Part shown: positions 40,499-49,278 of the stretch, one piece after another
Position numbering within the stretch: position 1 is the stretch's first letter
Layout: every line of letters begins with the position of its first letter
Translations under genes and position numbers: made by a program
NCBI RefSeq assembly: GCF_009688965.1
Contig: NZ_AP021875.1
Location: 5,828,001 to 5,892,000, forward strand
Source: Desulfosarcina widdelii
GTDB taxonomy: Bacteria > Desulfobacterota > Desulfobacteria > Desulfobacterales > Desulfosarcinaceae
Reading direction: 5' to 3'
Length of the DNA: 64,000 bases
Notes under the pieces: generated by a model
The model's input: the letters and a program-made list of their open reading frames with translations, nothing else
Database searches by the model: none
Told to the model about the DNA's origin: nothing

Positions 40499-43474
40499 TT
40501 AAACGTTTTGCAGGATGAGCTTTCTTCCCGACAGTTTTTCGTTGGCGGCTTCCAGCAGGCTACGGCTGGAAATCACGGCCACCGCTTTGTTGGATCGGTC
40601 TTCCGTAAAATATCTGTTTGCGGTTGCCATTACCGCTTCACGGGTGAGTTGCAGCAGATTCTCCTTGTGTCGAAGGCGGGTTTCGTCGGAAAGGCCGATA
40701 ATCCGGCGGTAAAAGGCTTTGCGGGCAGCGGGGCCCGGGGGGTCGGGCTTGTCGATTTCCGAGCAGACCTGTAGAATGGCTTCTTTGACATCTTCTTCGG
40801 TGAATTTCCCCGAGCGGATAAAATCGGCCACCCGGTCATAGACCTGAAGCGTGCCCGCGATATGGGGATCCCGATACGAAGCGAAACTGAACAGCCCGTC
40901 TTCGGCATTGTACAAAGCAAATCCGCCGTAGGCCCCGCCTTTTTCACGGATCTCCCGATGAAGATAAAGGGAACGCAGCATCTTGGCGATGACGGAGAGC
41001 GCCGGACTGTCCGCATGGCCCAGGCGCACTGTGGAAAAGGTCTGGGCTACGAAGGAGACGGCCGTGGCGGTGCTCCAGCCTTCCAGGGCAATGCCCGGCG
41101 AATCGGCCAGGGCGGGCGGGACGAAGCCCCCCACGCCATTTCCGGGAAGCGCTGCGGTCAGGGTGTTGATCGGATCGACAGCCTTGTCCAGCATTTCTGT
41201 CTCGCCCACCAGAGCCAGGGTTGCGTTCTCGCGGCAGAAAAGGGTGTCTCCGACCGATTTCAGGTTGGCCGCCAGTTTTTCGACGCCCTCGCCAGCGGTC
41301 TCCTTTTCCAGCCTTTTGATGGTGTGCAGTTGATGGACGCCGCCCCATATCTCCTGAAGTTGATTGGCCGGGGTGAAGCTTCGCGACGCCAGTGAAATGG
41401 CCAGGCGGTGGCCGTTGTGGACCACGGCGGCTTCCAGGCCGGCCCGGTATTCCAGAACAAGCTGCCGCAGCCGGGTCAGATCGCGAAAATCGACCTGGGT
41501 GGCCAGTTCCTGGATAATGTCGAACATACGATCCTGATTGCGATTGAGGCATTTTCCGGTAAAGGTCACAAAGGGCAGACAGGCGCCGCTGTCATCAAAT
41601 CGGGTGCGGGCATTGGCGTTGAATCCGATCCCACCGGTTACCCGATCCATGCGGCGGGCCATCTGGGTGTAATCGGAGGCAGCGGTACCCGTTCGGGAGA
41701 CCGCATAGCAGAAAAACGGCACCAGCGGAAGCAGATCGGGGGCAATGTTTCCGGCCCCCAGACCCCCCGAAAAATAAAAGATGCCGGAGGTCGATTGATC
41801 GTAAGCCCACACCGGCGGCGTAAAGCAGCCCGGAACCGGGTCGATCTTCACAACGGCTGGTGGAATGTCCTCGCGCTCCAAGGTAGGCAGGCAGGCGACG
41901 TTCTCGCTGGTCTCCTGCAAGGCTTTCAGCGCTGCTGCATCGGCCCGGATTTGCTGAAGATCCGATTCGGCCAGGTTGCTTTGGATCTCGGCCAGTTCCG
42001 CGGCCACTCGCCGGTTTTCTTTCTCGGCCATGGTCTGATCGGGTTTCAAGAGGAACCGGACCCGATGCGGGTTGTCCAGAAAATAGGACCGGATTTTCTT
42101 TTCTAGAAAGGGGCCTTCGGCCAGCGCCTTCCGCAGACGGTCAAAATCGGCGTCCAACTGCAGGATGCGCTCCGGGTCGCCGCCGTGCATCCAACTGGCC
42201 GCAACACCGATCAGCAGTTTGATGCCATAGGGATAGGGGGTATTGGTGACCTCCTTGCGGTGAAACTCGATCTGGTGGATGGCAGACTCCACCAGTTCCG
42301 GATCGATGCCGTCACGGGCCAGCTTCTCCAGTTCATTGAAGACGATTGTTTCGATGGTTTCGGTGGCGGATTCGGCAATGTCCTTTAGCCCCACCGAAAA
42401 CATGGTGTCCCGGTTTTCGGCATCGAAGCCCGTGCCGTCGGAAAGGGCGGTGCCCAACTGGCTGTCCATCAGGGCCTTGCGCAGCGGGGAGGCCGCATTG
42501 CCGATGAGGATCTGTTCGATCACCGCCAGAACGAGCACTTCGAAGGTGTCCCGGATGTCGGTCAGCAGCCAGGCTACACAAGCCTGGTACTTCTTGGATG
42601 CATTTTCGTCAGGATCCAGGGGGTAGGGATAGACCACGGTTTTCGGCGCCGGCCAGCGGGGTTGGGACGGCACCTCGGTTCCCGGATCGATGCGCGAAAA
42701 ATGCCGGAGTACGCGGTCTTCGATGAATGCCAGGTGCTCTTTCAGCGACAGATTGCCATAGGTATAAAAAAAGGCGTTGCTCGGATGATAGTGCCGGGCA
42801 TGGAAGGTTTTGAGCTGTTCATGGGTCAGCGACGGGATCGCCGACGGCTCTCCGCCGGAATTGTTGCTGTAGGTGGTGTCCGGATAGAGGGCGTTGAGCA
42901 GGGAGCGGACCAGGACCTGATCCGGCGACGACATGGCCCCTTTCATCTCGTTGTAGACTACGCCCTTGTATTCAAGGTGCATATCGGCGCCTTCCCCCAC
43001 CACTTCCAGCCGGTGGCCCTCCTGTTTGAAGCTGAGTTCTTCGATTTTGGGGAAAAAGGCCGCATCCAGGTAGACGTCCATCAGGTTGTAGAAATCCTTG
43101 CGGTTCTGGGTGGCGAACGGATACATGGTCCAATCCGAGGCGGTGAAGGCGTTCATGAAGGTGGACAGGCTGCGCTTAAGCATGGAGAAGAAAGGGTCCC
43201 TCACCGGAAAACGCTTCGAGCCGCAAAGAACGGTGTGTTCCAGGATATGGGCCACGCCGGTAGAGTCCGAAGGCACGGTCTTGAAAGCCACGCCAAAGGT
43301 ATTTTCCCGGTCCGCATTGCCGATGTGGATGTGCCGGGCGCCGGTGGCTTCATGTTCCAGTTGGTACAGCCAGGAACGGATGTCCGTAAGATAGGCGGTT
43401 TTGGCTACCATGTAGCCGCCGATGCGGTCGCCTGCGCCGATACCGGGCTTGTTCTTGTCCAATGGATGGTTCAT
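40499..43474 (-). CDS. M16-family zinc metallopeptidase (PreP/falcilysin type)
   Basis: A 991-aa peptidase of the M16C group that degrades short peptides inside a closed two-half chamber. The inverted zinc motif HxxEH is GVAHILEHTVLCGS (about residue 76), with the downstream Glu in YKGVVYNEMKGAMSSP. The full four-domain length is present, including the M16C-associated linker (LAEGPFLEKKIRSYFL) and the inactive second half (GAYGGFALYNAEDGLFSFAS). No signal peptide, so it is cytoplasmic. A well-spaced start ATG 43474 is used. The neighbouring 122-aa gene upstream on the same strand is unrelated. Confidence 0.93.
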   Translation of the reverse strand: MNHPLDKNKPGIGAGDRIGGYMVAKTAYLTDIRSWLYQLEHEATGARHIHIGNADRENTFGVAFKTVPSDSTGVAHILEHTVLCGSKRFPVRDPFFSMLKRSLSTFMNAFTASDWTMYPFATQNRKDFYNLMDVYLDAAFFPKIEELSFKQEGHRLEVVGEGADMHLEYKGVVYNEMKGAMSSPDQVLVRSLLNALYPDTTYSNNSGGEPSAIPSLTHEQLKTFHARHYHPSNAFFYTYGNLSLKEHLAFIEDRVLRHFSRIDPGTEVPSQPRWPAPKTVVYPYPLDPDENASKKYQACVAWLLTDIRDTFEVLVLAVIEQILIGNAASPLRKALMDSQLGTALSDGTGFDAENRDTMFSVGLKDIAESATETIETIVFNELEKLARDGIDPELVESAIHQIEFHRKEVTNTPYPYGIKLLIGVAASWMHGGDPERILQLDADFDRLRKALAEGPFLEKKIRSYFLDNPHRVRFLLKPDQTMAEKENRRVAAELAEIQSNLAESDLQQIRADAAALKALQETSENVACLPTLEREDIPPAVVKIDPVPGCFTPPVWAYDQSTSGIFYFSGGLGAGNIAPDLLPLVPFFCYAVSRTGTAASDYTQMARRMDRVTGGIGFNANARTRFDDSGACLPFVTFTGKCLNRNQDRMFDIIQELATQVDFRDLTRLRQLVLEYRAGLEAAVVHNGHRLAISLASRSFTPANQLQEIWGGVHQLHTIKRLEKETAGEGVEKLAANLKSVGDTLFCRENATLALVGETEMLDKAVDPINTLTAALPGNGVGGFVPPALADSPGIALEGWSTATAVSFVAQTFSTVRLGHADSPALSVIAKMLRSLYLHREIREKGGAYGGFALYNAEDGLFSFASYRDPHIAGTLQVYDRVADFIRSGKFTEEDVKEAILQVCSEIDKPDPPGPAARKAFYRRIIGLSDETRLRHKENLLQLTREAVMATANRYFTEDRSNKAVAVISSRSLLEAANEKLSGRKLILQNV

Positions 43475-43516
43475 GAGGCGTTGCCTTGCCCTTTCCTAAG
43501 GTTGCTTGTAAGGGAG

Positions 43517-43885
43517 CTATTCGGCGGCTTTGTAACGGCCGCGGTCGATCCGGGTGATTTTTTCCGTTTTGTTCAGTCGAAAAATGATATTGCGGAGCTT
43601 TTTGTCGTCGTAGCCGGTCTGTTCCCGGATTTGCGCGATGCCGATTCCGTCGCGGCTGTTCGTGATGATTTCCAGAACCCGTTCCGTAGCGTTTTGGGGG
43701 GCTTTCCCGGCGTTGCGCGAAGCTGTCCGCCGGTTTCCGGTGGGAAGCGTCCGGATGAGTTTTTCCAGGCGGTCGAGCCGCAGGTTGATGTTGTCGATAT
43801 CCCGTTTGGTGGGAATGTTGTAATTGTGCATGAAAAACTTGACCATGGCATCGAAGCTTACCGGTTTGCCTTTTCTTTTTGTCAT
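43517..43885 (-). CDS. Small winged-helix DNA-binding protein
   Basis: A 122-aa protein. The N-terminal half is helical, with a short coiled coil (RDIDNINLRLDRLEKLIRTL). The C-terminal half is a winged helix (ATERVLEIITNSRDGIGIAQ; TGYDDKKLRNIIFRLNKTEK; IDRGRYKAA). GGAGG is five bases before ATG 43885; the frame continues upstream to 43906. This looks like a single-domain transcription factor or nucleoid-associated protein. It ends about 40 bases before the M16 peptidase start on the same strand. No specific family name can be given. Confidence 0.7.
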   Translation of the reverse strand: MTKRKGKPVSFDAMVKFFMHNYNIPTKRDIDNINLRLDRLEKLIRTLPTGNRRTASRNAGKAPQNATERVLEIITNSRDGIGIAQIREQTGYDDKKLRNIIFRLNKTEKITRIDRGRYKAAE

Positions 43886-44089
43886 CCATACCTCCAAGGC
43901 GATCATCGCTGCGGGATGCTGTCATTGAGCCAATTGCCGGTGTTTAAAAATACCAGCGCAATCGCGGCCTTTTTTGAAATTAAGAAATAACACCTGCAAA
44001 GTCAATGGACAAGCTCCTGAATGTAGGGTAAAAATTGTATGTTCACCTTTCTTCCATGCTCGCGTGGGAACAGAGAAAACGCGGTCTTC

Positions 44090-44117
44090 GCAGGGGTACG
44101 GCGCGCCGTGCCCCTGC
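44090..44117. repeat. 28-bp near-perfect palindrome
   Basis: GCAGGGG at 44090-44096 pairs with CCCCTGC at 44111-44117, and the centre ACGGCGCGCCGT is a perfect 12-bp palindrome; one T-G mismatch separates them. It lies in the 399-bp gap before the activase gene. Compact palindromes with this CG-rich centre occur as dispersed intergenic repeats in many genomes, so it is probably a REP-like element rather than an operator. There is no T-run. Confidence 0.6.
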
Positions 44118-44180
44118 ATGGAATTCCCGTTATGTGTGTGAGGTATAAATATACGCGACCTCAGTTTTTTTGGGTCAGGT

Positions 44181-44192
44181 GGTCTGAAGACC
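44181..44192. promoter_or_regulatory. Candidate FadR/GntR operator before the hydroxyproline genes
   Basis: GGTCTGAAGACC is a 5-bp inverted repeat with a 2-base centre, in the context TGGTCTGAAGACCTGA. FadR-type regulators commonly bind T-GGTC-N-GACC-A-like sites, so this fits the FadR-family gene at 47441. It is about 90 bases upstream of the activase start. The rest of 43886-44284 contains the palindrome at 44090 and nothing else recognised. Confidence 0.4.
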
Positions 44193-44284
44193 TGAAAACA
44201 TCTTGCCTTCAGGCGAAAAATCGTTGTAAAAAGGGTTCAAGACCTAATGGCCGCTACAACTGGCAACAGATTCATTCTACGATT

Positions 44285-45070
44285 ATGACCCAAGGCACGA
44301 TTTTCAAAATTAAACGCTATGCCCTTCACGACGGCCCCGGCATTCGCACCACCGTGTTCTTCAAGGGCTGCCCATTGTCGTGCCGGTGGTGTCACAACCC
44401 GGAGGGCATCGATCCCCGGCCCGTTTCCATGGTGAAAGCTTCCCCGGAGGGAGCGGTCCATGAGACCGTTGGCGAGGTCATGGAAGTGGCCGAACTGGTG
44501 ACCGCCATCGAGAAGGACCAGCTCTTTTACGATGAATCCGGCGGCGGTGTAACCTTTTCCGGTGGCGAGCCTCTGGCCCAACCCCGATTTCTGGAGGCGG
44601 TGCTTGACGCCTGCAACCGGCGCGACATCCATGCCGCCCTGGACACCAGCGGCTTCGCACCGGCGGCGGTTTTGGACCGGCTGCTGCCCCGGCTGCAACT
44701 GGTACTTTTCGACCTTAAAATCATGGATGCGGATCTGCATCGAAAATACACCGGCGTGTCCAACGAATCGATTATAGAGAACCTGAACCGCATCGACGGC
44801 GGTTTGACGCCATGGCGCCTGCGGATTCCGTTGATTCCCGGCATGACCGATACACAAACCAACCTGGAGCAGATTGCCCGGTTCGCCGCCGGGCTCAAAT
44901 CGATCCAGGGAATCGATCTGCTGCCCTTTCACCGCATCGCCAGCGGAAAATACCGCCGCCTGGGGCTCGCCGATCCCATGGCGGGGATCGACCCGCCCTC
45001 CCCGGACCATGTGGCCGCCATCAAAGACCGTTTCGAGTCCACCGGATTCGATGTTTCCATTGGAGGATAA
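44285..45070 (+). CDS. Glycyl-radical enzyme activase (HypD-activating enzyme)
   Basis: Radical-SAM enzyme that abstracts hydrogen from the glycine of its partner enzyme. The 261-aa protein has the cluster motif CPLSCRWC in FFKGCPLSCRWCHNPEGIDP, then FSGGEPLAQPRFLEAV and LALDTSGFAP-like DTSGFAPAAV. It lacks the ferredoxin-like cysteine insert seen after this motif in many activases, so it resembles the short pyruvate-formate-lyase activase form. ATG 44285 (MTQGTIFKIKRY) is chosen by similarity; the open frame runs much further upstream. It ends three bases before hypD, so they are co-translated. Confidence 0.88.
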   Translation: MTQGTIFKIKRYALHDGPGIRTTVFFKGCPLSCRWCHNPEGIDPRPVSMVKASPEGAVHETVGEVMEVAELVTAIEKDQLFYDESGGGVTFSGGEPLAQPRFLEAVLDACNRRDIHAALDTSGFAPAAVLDRLLPRLQLVLFDLKIMDADLHRKYTGVSNESIIENLNRIDGGLTPWRLRIPLIPGMTDTQTNLEQIARFAAGLKSIQGIDLLPFHRIASGKYRRLGLADPMAGIDPPSPDHVAAIKDRFESTGFDVSIGG

Positions 45071-45073
45071 ACC

Positions 45074-47437
45074 ATGAACGAACGCATCCATCGTCTGCGA
45101 TCCCGAAGCCTGAAGGCCGTTCCCAGCCTGTCCGACGAGCGGGCTCGCCTGCTGACCGATTTCTATAAGAGCGGCGTCGCCCGAACGGCGCCGGTGCCCA
45201 TCCAGCGGGCCATGGCCTTTGCCCACATCATGGAAAACAAAGCCATTTGCATCGACCCCGACGAACTGATCGTGGGCGAACGGGGGCCGGCCCCCAAAGC
45301 CACCCCCACCTATCCGGAAGTGTGCGTGCACTCTTTAGAGGATCTGGAGATCATTGCCGGCCGCGAGAAGGTGGCCTTTGCCGTGGACGATTCCGTCCGA
45401 GATGTCTACCGCGACGAGATCATCCCTTTTTGGCAGGGACACTCCATTCGGGAAACTCTTTTCGCCCAACTGCCCGAGGAATGGCAGGCTGCCTATCATG
45501 CCGGTATCTTTACCGAATTTCAGGAGCAACGATCTCCGGGGCACACGGCCTGTGGCAGCAAGATCTACCACAAGGGCATGTTGGACCTGAAAGCCGAGAT
45601 CGAGGCGACTATCCAAGCGCTGGATTTTTTTAACGACCCGGAAGCCATGGAGAAAAAGAACCAGCTGGAGGCCATGGCCGTTGCCGCAGACGGTATGATT
45701 GCTTTTGCCCGGCGCCATGCCGAGGCATTGGAAAAAATGGCCGAAGACGAGGCGGATGAACAGCGCCGGGCCGAACTGGCGCAAATGGCCGCCATTTGCC
45801 GACAGGTGCCGGCCCATGCCCCCAGGACCTTTTGGGAGGCGCTGCAAACCTACTGGTTTGTCCACGTGGGGGTCATCACCGAACTCAACCCCTGGGACGC
45901 CTTCAATCCCGGTCGGCTGGACCAGCATCTCTACCCCTTTTATAGAAAGGATCTCGAGAAAGGGCGGCTGACCGAGACGCAGGCCAAAGAACTGTTGTGT
46001 GCCTTCTGGATCAAGTTCAACAACCATCCGGCGCCGCCCAAAACCGGCGTGACCGCCAAGGAGAGCAATACTTACGTCGATTTTGCCCTGATCAATGTAG
46101 GTGGGGTTACGGCCGGCGGCAACGATGCGGTCAACGAACTGAGCTACCTCATTCTGGATGTGATCGAAGAGATGCGCCTGCTGCAGCCCTCTTCCATGGT
46201 GCAGTTGAGCAAAAAAAATCCGGACCGGTTCATCAAACGTGCATTGAAGATCGTGCGCACCGGGTTCGGGCAGCCCTCGATCTTCAACAGTGACGCCATC
46301 GTCCAGGAACTGGTGCGCCAGGGCAAGAGCCTGGCCGACGCCCGGGAAGGCGGCGCCAGCGGGTGCGTCGAGGCCGGGGCGTTCGGCCGCGAGGCTTATT
46401 TTCTTACCGGCTATTTCAACCTGCCCAAGCTGCTGGAGCTTGCCCTGCACAACGGCGTCGATCCCCGGACCGGGTGGCAGCTGGGGCCGGCCACCGGCGA
46501 TCCCCGCGAGTTTGTCGATTTTGATGCCTTGCTTACCGCCTGGAGCCGTCAGCTCGACCATTTTATCGATATCAAGATTCGCGGCAATAACATGATCGAG
46601 CAGATCAACGCCCGGCGGATGCCGGTACCCTTCCTCTCCCTTTGCATCGACGACTGCATTGCCAATGGCCGGGATTACAACGCCGGCGGCGCCCGCTACA
46701 ACACCACCTACATCCAGGGGGTGGGGCTGGGCTCGGTCACCGATGCCCTGGCGGCCCTCAAGACGCACGTTTTCGAACGGCAGACAGTGAGCATGGATGA
46801 CTTCCTGGGCGTTCTGGACGCCGACTTTGACGGGCATGACGCTTTTCGGCGGGAGCTTCTGGACAACACCCCCAAGTACGGCAACGACGACGATGCGGCC
46901 GACGCGATCCTGCAGATGGTTTTCGAAGCCTATTACCGGGCTGTCGACGGCCGCCCCAATACCCGCGGCGGCGTCCATCGGGTCAATCTGCTGCCCACCA
47001 CCTGCCATGTCTATTTCGGCAGCGTCATCGGCGCCCTGCCCGACGGCCGCCGGGCCGGTTCGCCGCTGTCCGAGGGCATTTCTCCGGTCCAGGGGGCCGA
47101 CCGCAACGGTCCCACGGCAGTGGTCCGGTCGGCAGCCAAAATCGATCACTTGCGCACCGGCGGCACCCTGCTCAACCAGAAGTTTTTGCCCCAGGTGTTG
47201 GCCGACGATCCCGGCATCACCAAACTGGCCCAGATGGTGCGCACCTATTTCCGCATGGACGGCCACCACATCCAGTTCAACGTGGTGGACCGAAAGACCC
47301 TTGAACAGGCCAAGCAATATCCCGACGACTATCGGGACCTCATCGTACGGGTCGCCGGCTACAGCGACTATTTTGTGGATTTGACAGCCGAGCTGCAGGA
47401 TGAGATTATTCGACGGACTGTCCATGAAGAGATGTAA
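45074..47437 (+). CDS. hypD: trans-4-hydroxy-L-proline dehydratase (glycyl-radical enzyme)
   Basis: Removes water from trans-4-hydroxy-L-proline to give pyrroline-5-carboxylate. The 787-aa protein has the thiyl Cys431 in GASGCVEAGAFG and the radical Gly762 in RVAGYSDYF. The residues known for C. difficile HypD all occur with one constant offset of three: F149, H157, S331, F337, C431, E433, Y447 and G762 here, against F152, H160, S334, F340, C434, E436, Y450 and G765 there (recalled numbering). This separates it from pyruvate formate-lyase, diol dehydratase and choline lyase. The neighbouring 3-hydroxyproline genes support the call. The product can go to proline or, via proBA/PRODH-type reactions, to glutamate. 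Confidence 0.92.
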   Translation: MNERIHRLRSRSLKAVPSLSDERARLLTDFYKSGVARTAPVPIQRAMAFAHIMENKAICIDPDELIVGERGPAPKATPTYPEVCVHSLEDLEIIAGREKVAFAVDDSVRDVYRDEIIPFWQGHSIRETLFAQLPEEWQAAYHAGIFTEFQEQRSPGHTACGSKIYHKGMLDLKAEIEATIQALDFFNDPEAMEKKNQLEAMAVAADGMIAFARRHAEALEKMAEDEADEQRRAELAQMAAICRQVPAHAPRTFWEALQTYWFVHVGVITELNPWDAFNPGRLDQHLYPFYRKDLEKGRLTETQAKELLCAFWIKFNNHPAPPKTGVTAKESNTYVDFALINVGGVTAGGNDAVNELSYLILDVIEEMRLLQPSSMVQLSKKNPDRFIKRALKIVRTGFGQPSIFNSDAIVQELVRQGKSLADAREGGASGCVEAGAFGREAYFLTGYFNLPKLLELALHNGVDPRTGWQLGPATGDPREFVDFDALLTAWSRQLDHFIDIKIRGNNMIEQINARRMPVPFLSLCIDDCIANGRDYNAGGARYNTTYIQGVGLGSVTDALAALKTHVFERQTVSMDDFLGVLDADFDGHDAFRRELLDNTPKYGNDDDAADAILQMVFEAYYRAVDGRPNTRGGVHRVNLLPTTCHVYFGSVIGALPDGRRAGSPLSEGISPVQGADRNGPTAVVRSAAKIDHLRTGGTLLNQKFLPQVLADDPGITKLAQMVRTYFRMDGHHIQFNVVDRKTLEQAKQYPDDYRDLIVRVAGYSDYFVDLTAELQDEIIRRTVHEEM

Positions 47438-47440
47438 GCG

Positions 47441-48145
47441 ATGACCTTCGAAACCATCCGCAAAAGTTCGGCGCCGGAAATGGTGGCCGAGCAGATCGTT
47501 GCCCAGATCACCGCCGGCGAACTTCAGCCCGGAACCCAACTGCCCGCCCAGCGGGATCTGGCCCGCATGCTGGGGGTAGGGCGCTCGTCGGTTCGCGAGG
47601 CCATCAACGCCCTGGTGGTGATGGGCTACCTGGAGCCGCAGCAGGGCAAAGGGACTTTCATCAAAGCGGTCCTTCCCGACGCCAATGGGGGGCTGGAGAA
47701 GCTCAATGCCGCCTTTGCCGCCGGTTCCATTTTCGACCTGATGGAGGCCCGCGAACTGCTGGAGTGCCGGTCGGCGGCCCTGGCCGCGGAACGGGCCGAT
47801 CCCGGTCAAATCCGGATGTTGAAGCGTGTCACGGCCAATGTGGAAGCCTCGGACGAAACCTACGCCGCTTTTCTCGATGCGGATATCCGCTTCCACACGG
47901 CGGTGGCCGATGCCGCCGGCAACGTGGTGCTGTGCGAATTGACCAAGCTGGTTTTAGAGAAGGTCGTTGCCCATCACAAGCAGTTGAAGACCGCCCTGCT
48001 GCCGGCTTCTTACCGGGAGGTTTCCATTCGGACGGCCGAGCGGGTCGTGGAAGCCATCGAGGCTGGGGACGGCGATGCCGCCGCCCGCTGGATGGCCCGG
48101 CATCTTGGGGCCATTCGGGATGAACTGAAACATATTATCGGGTGA
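47441..48145 (+). CDS. FadR-type GntR-family transcriptional regulator
   Basis: A 234-aa regulator. Residues about 10-75 are the GntR winged helix (AEQIVAQITAGELQPGTQLP; QRDLARMLGVGRSSVREAIN; MGYLEPQQGKGTFIKA). Residues about 90-230 are an FCD effector domain, with metal-binding-type His residues around DADIRFHTAVADAAGN and HHKQLKTALL. It starts four bases after the hypD stop, inside the hydroxyproline operon. Probably it senses hydroxyproline or a breakdown product and controls the locus, perhaps through the palindrome at 44181-44192. The ligand is inferred from neighbours. Confidence 0.87.
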   Translation: MTFETIRKSSAPEMVAEQIVAQITAGELQPGTQLPAQRDLARMLGVGRSSVREAINALVVMGYLEPQQGKGTFIKAVLPDANGGLEKLNAAFAAGSIFDLMEARELLECRSAALAAERADPGQIRMLKRVTANVEASDETYAAFLDADIRFHTAVADAAGNVVLCELTKLVLEKVVAHHKQLKTALLPASYREVSIRTAERVVEAIEAGDGDAAARWMARHLGAIRDELKHIIG

Positions 48146-48176
48146 ATTAACTCAACCAACTTTAGAGGTATTTACC

Positions 48177-49139
48177 ATGCAAATTCGTGTTCTCACTGCT
48201 GCAGACGTCCGTGCTTCTCTGTCCATGAGCGCCGCCATAGATGCGGTGGCGGCGGCTTATTCTCAACTGGCCGCCGGCAAGGCCACCATGCCCTTGCGGT
48301 CCCGCGTCCACACGGATAAGGGCGTCTCTTTGCTCATGCCGGCCCATCTTCACGACACTGGCGACTTCGCGGTGAAAATCGTTTCCGTATACGGCGGTAA
48401 CCCGGACCTGGGGTTGCCCACGGTAACGGCCACGGTGCTGGCCATGGATTCCCGAACCGGCATGCCCCTGGCCCTGATGGAGGGAGACAGCCTCACGGCC
48501 CTGCGCACCGGTGCGGCCGGGGGCGTGGCGGCCCGCTACCTGGCCAGAAAAGATGCCAAAACCGTTGCCTTGTTCGGGGCCGGCGTCCAGGGGCGTGCCC
48601 AACTCCAGGCAGTCATGGCGGTCCGCGATATTTCGCAGGTAGCCATCGTCGATCCTTTCGAGGCGTCTGCCCGGCGCCTGGCCGAAGAGATTGCCGGCTG
48701 GCCTAAGGCGCCGGAGGCGGTGGTGGAACCGTCCCCCCAGGCCGCCGTTGCCCAGGCCGATATCGTATTGGCGGCTACCACTTCCAAAACGCCGCTTTTC
48801 GACGGCAACGATCTGAAGCCAGGCACCCACGTGACTGGTGTGGGCGCCTTTACTCCCGAGATGCAGGAGATCGACCCGAAAACCATCCATCGGGCGCGGG
48901 TGGTGGTCGACCAGCGCGACGCGGTGCTGGCCGAAGCCGGCGACATTATCAAAGCCGAGGCGAAAATTGACGCGGAAATCGGTGAAATCGTCAACGGGGA
49001 GAAGCCCGGACGAGAGAATGACGAGGAGATCACCTTCTTCAAATCCGTTGGACTGGCCGTGCAGGACGCGGTGACCGCTGCGGCAGTGCTGAAGGCGGCC
49101 GAGGAGAAGGGGTTGGGGACGGTGATCGAAATGTCATAG
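48177..49139 (+). CDS. lhpI: Pyrroline-2-carboxylate reductase (ornithine cyclodeaminase/mu-crystallin family)
   Basis: Predicted to reduce delta-1-pyrroline-2-carboxylate to L-proline with NAD(P)H. The 320-aa protein is of the OCD/mu-crystallin fold: substrate region MPLRSRVHTDKGVSLLMPAH and FAVKIVSVYGGNPDLGLPTV, and Rossmann segment VALFGAGVQGRAQLQAVMAV. Ornithine cyclodeaminase and alanine dehydrogenase share the fold. The choice of LhpI rests on the adjacent trans-3-hydroxyproline dehydratase, whose product is this substrate. Ribosome site AGAGG precedes ATG 48177. A repeat element separates it from the dehydratase gene. Confidence 0.78.
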   Translation: MQIRVLTAADVRASLSMSAAIDAVAAAYSQLAAGKATMPLRSRVHTDKGVSLLMPAHLHDTGDFAVKIVSVYGGNPDLGLPTVTATVLAMDSRTGMPLALMEGDSLTALRTGAAGGVAARYLARKDAKTVALFGAGVQGRAQLQAVMAVRDISQVAIVDPFEASARRLAEEIAGWPKAPEAVVEPSPQAAVAQADIVLAATTSKTPLFDGNDLKPGTHVTGVGAFTPEMQEIDPKTIHRARVVVDQRDAVLAEAGDIIKAEAKIDAEIGEIVNGEKPGRENDEEITFFKSVGLAVQDAVTAAAVLKAAEEKGLGTVIEMS

Positions 49140-49168
49140 GTAGAGGGTTGTCTATAAAGGGCCAGACT

Positions 49169-49239
49169 CGTCATGCCGGACTTGATCCGGCATCCAGAAG
49201 GATTCAAATCTCTGGATTCCGGCCTTCGCCGGAATGACG
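49169..49239. repeat. Dispersed palindromic repeat (two CCGGnnTT-type stems)
   Basis: A 71-bp element with inverted halves. CGTCATGCCGGACTTGATCC opens it and GGCCTTCGCCGGAATGACG closes it, with CATCCAG and CTGGATTCC as inner arms. Words of this type (GTCATGCCGGA...CCGGAATGAC) are a widespread class of intergenic repeats in proteobacteria. It sits between lhpI and the dehydratase gene and could form a strong mRNA hairpin that sets the ratio of the two. Only one copy lies in the window. Confidence 0.65.
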
Positions 49240-49278
49240 CTAAACTGGAAATATAATACTTTTACAAGACGATCAGGT

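Noticed and set aside
45335..47896. Long (853-codon) minus-strand open frame
   Set aside because: Antisense to hypD and the FadR-type gene, with no recognisable protein pattern.
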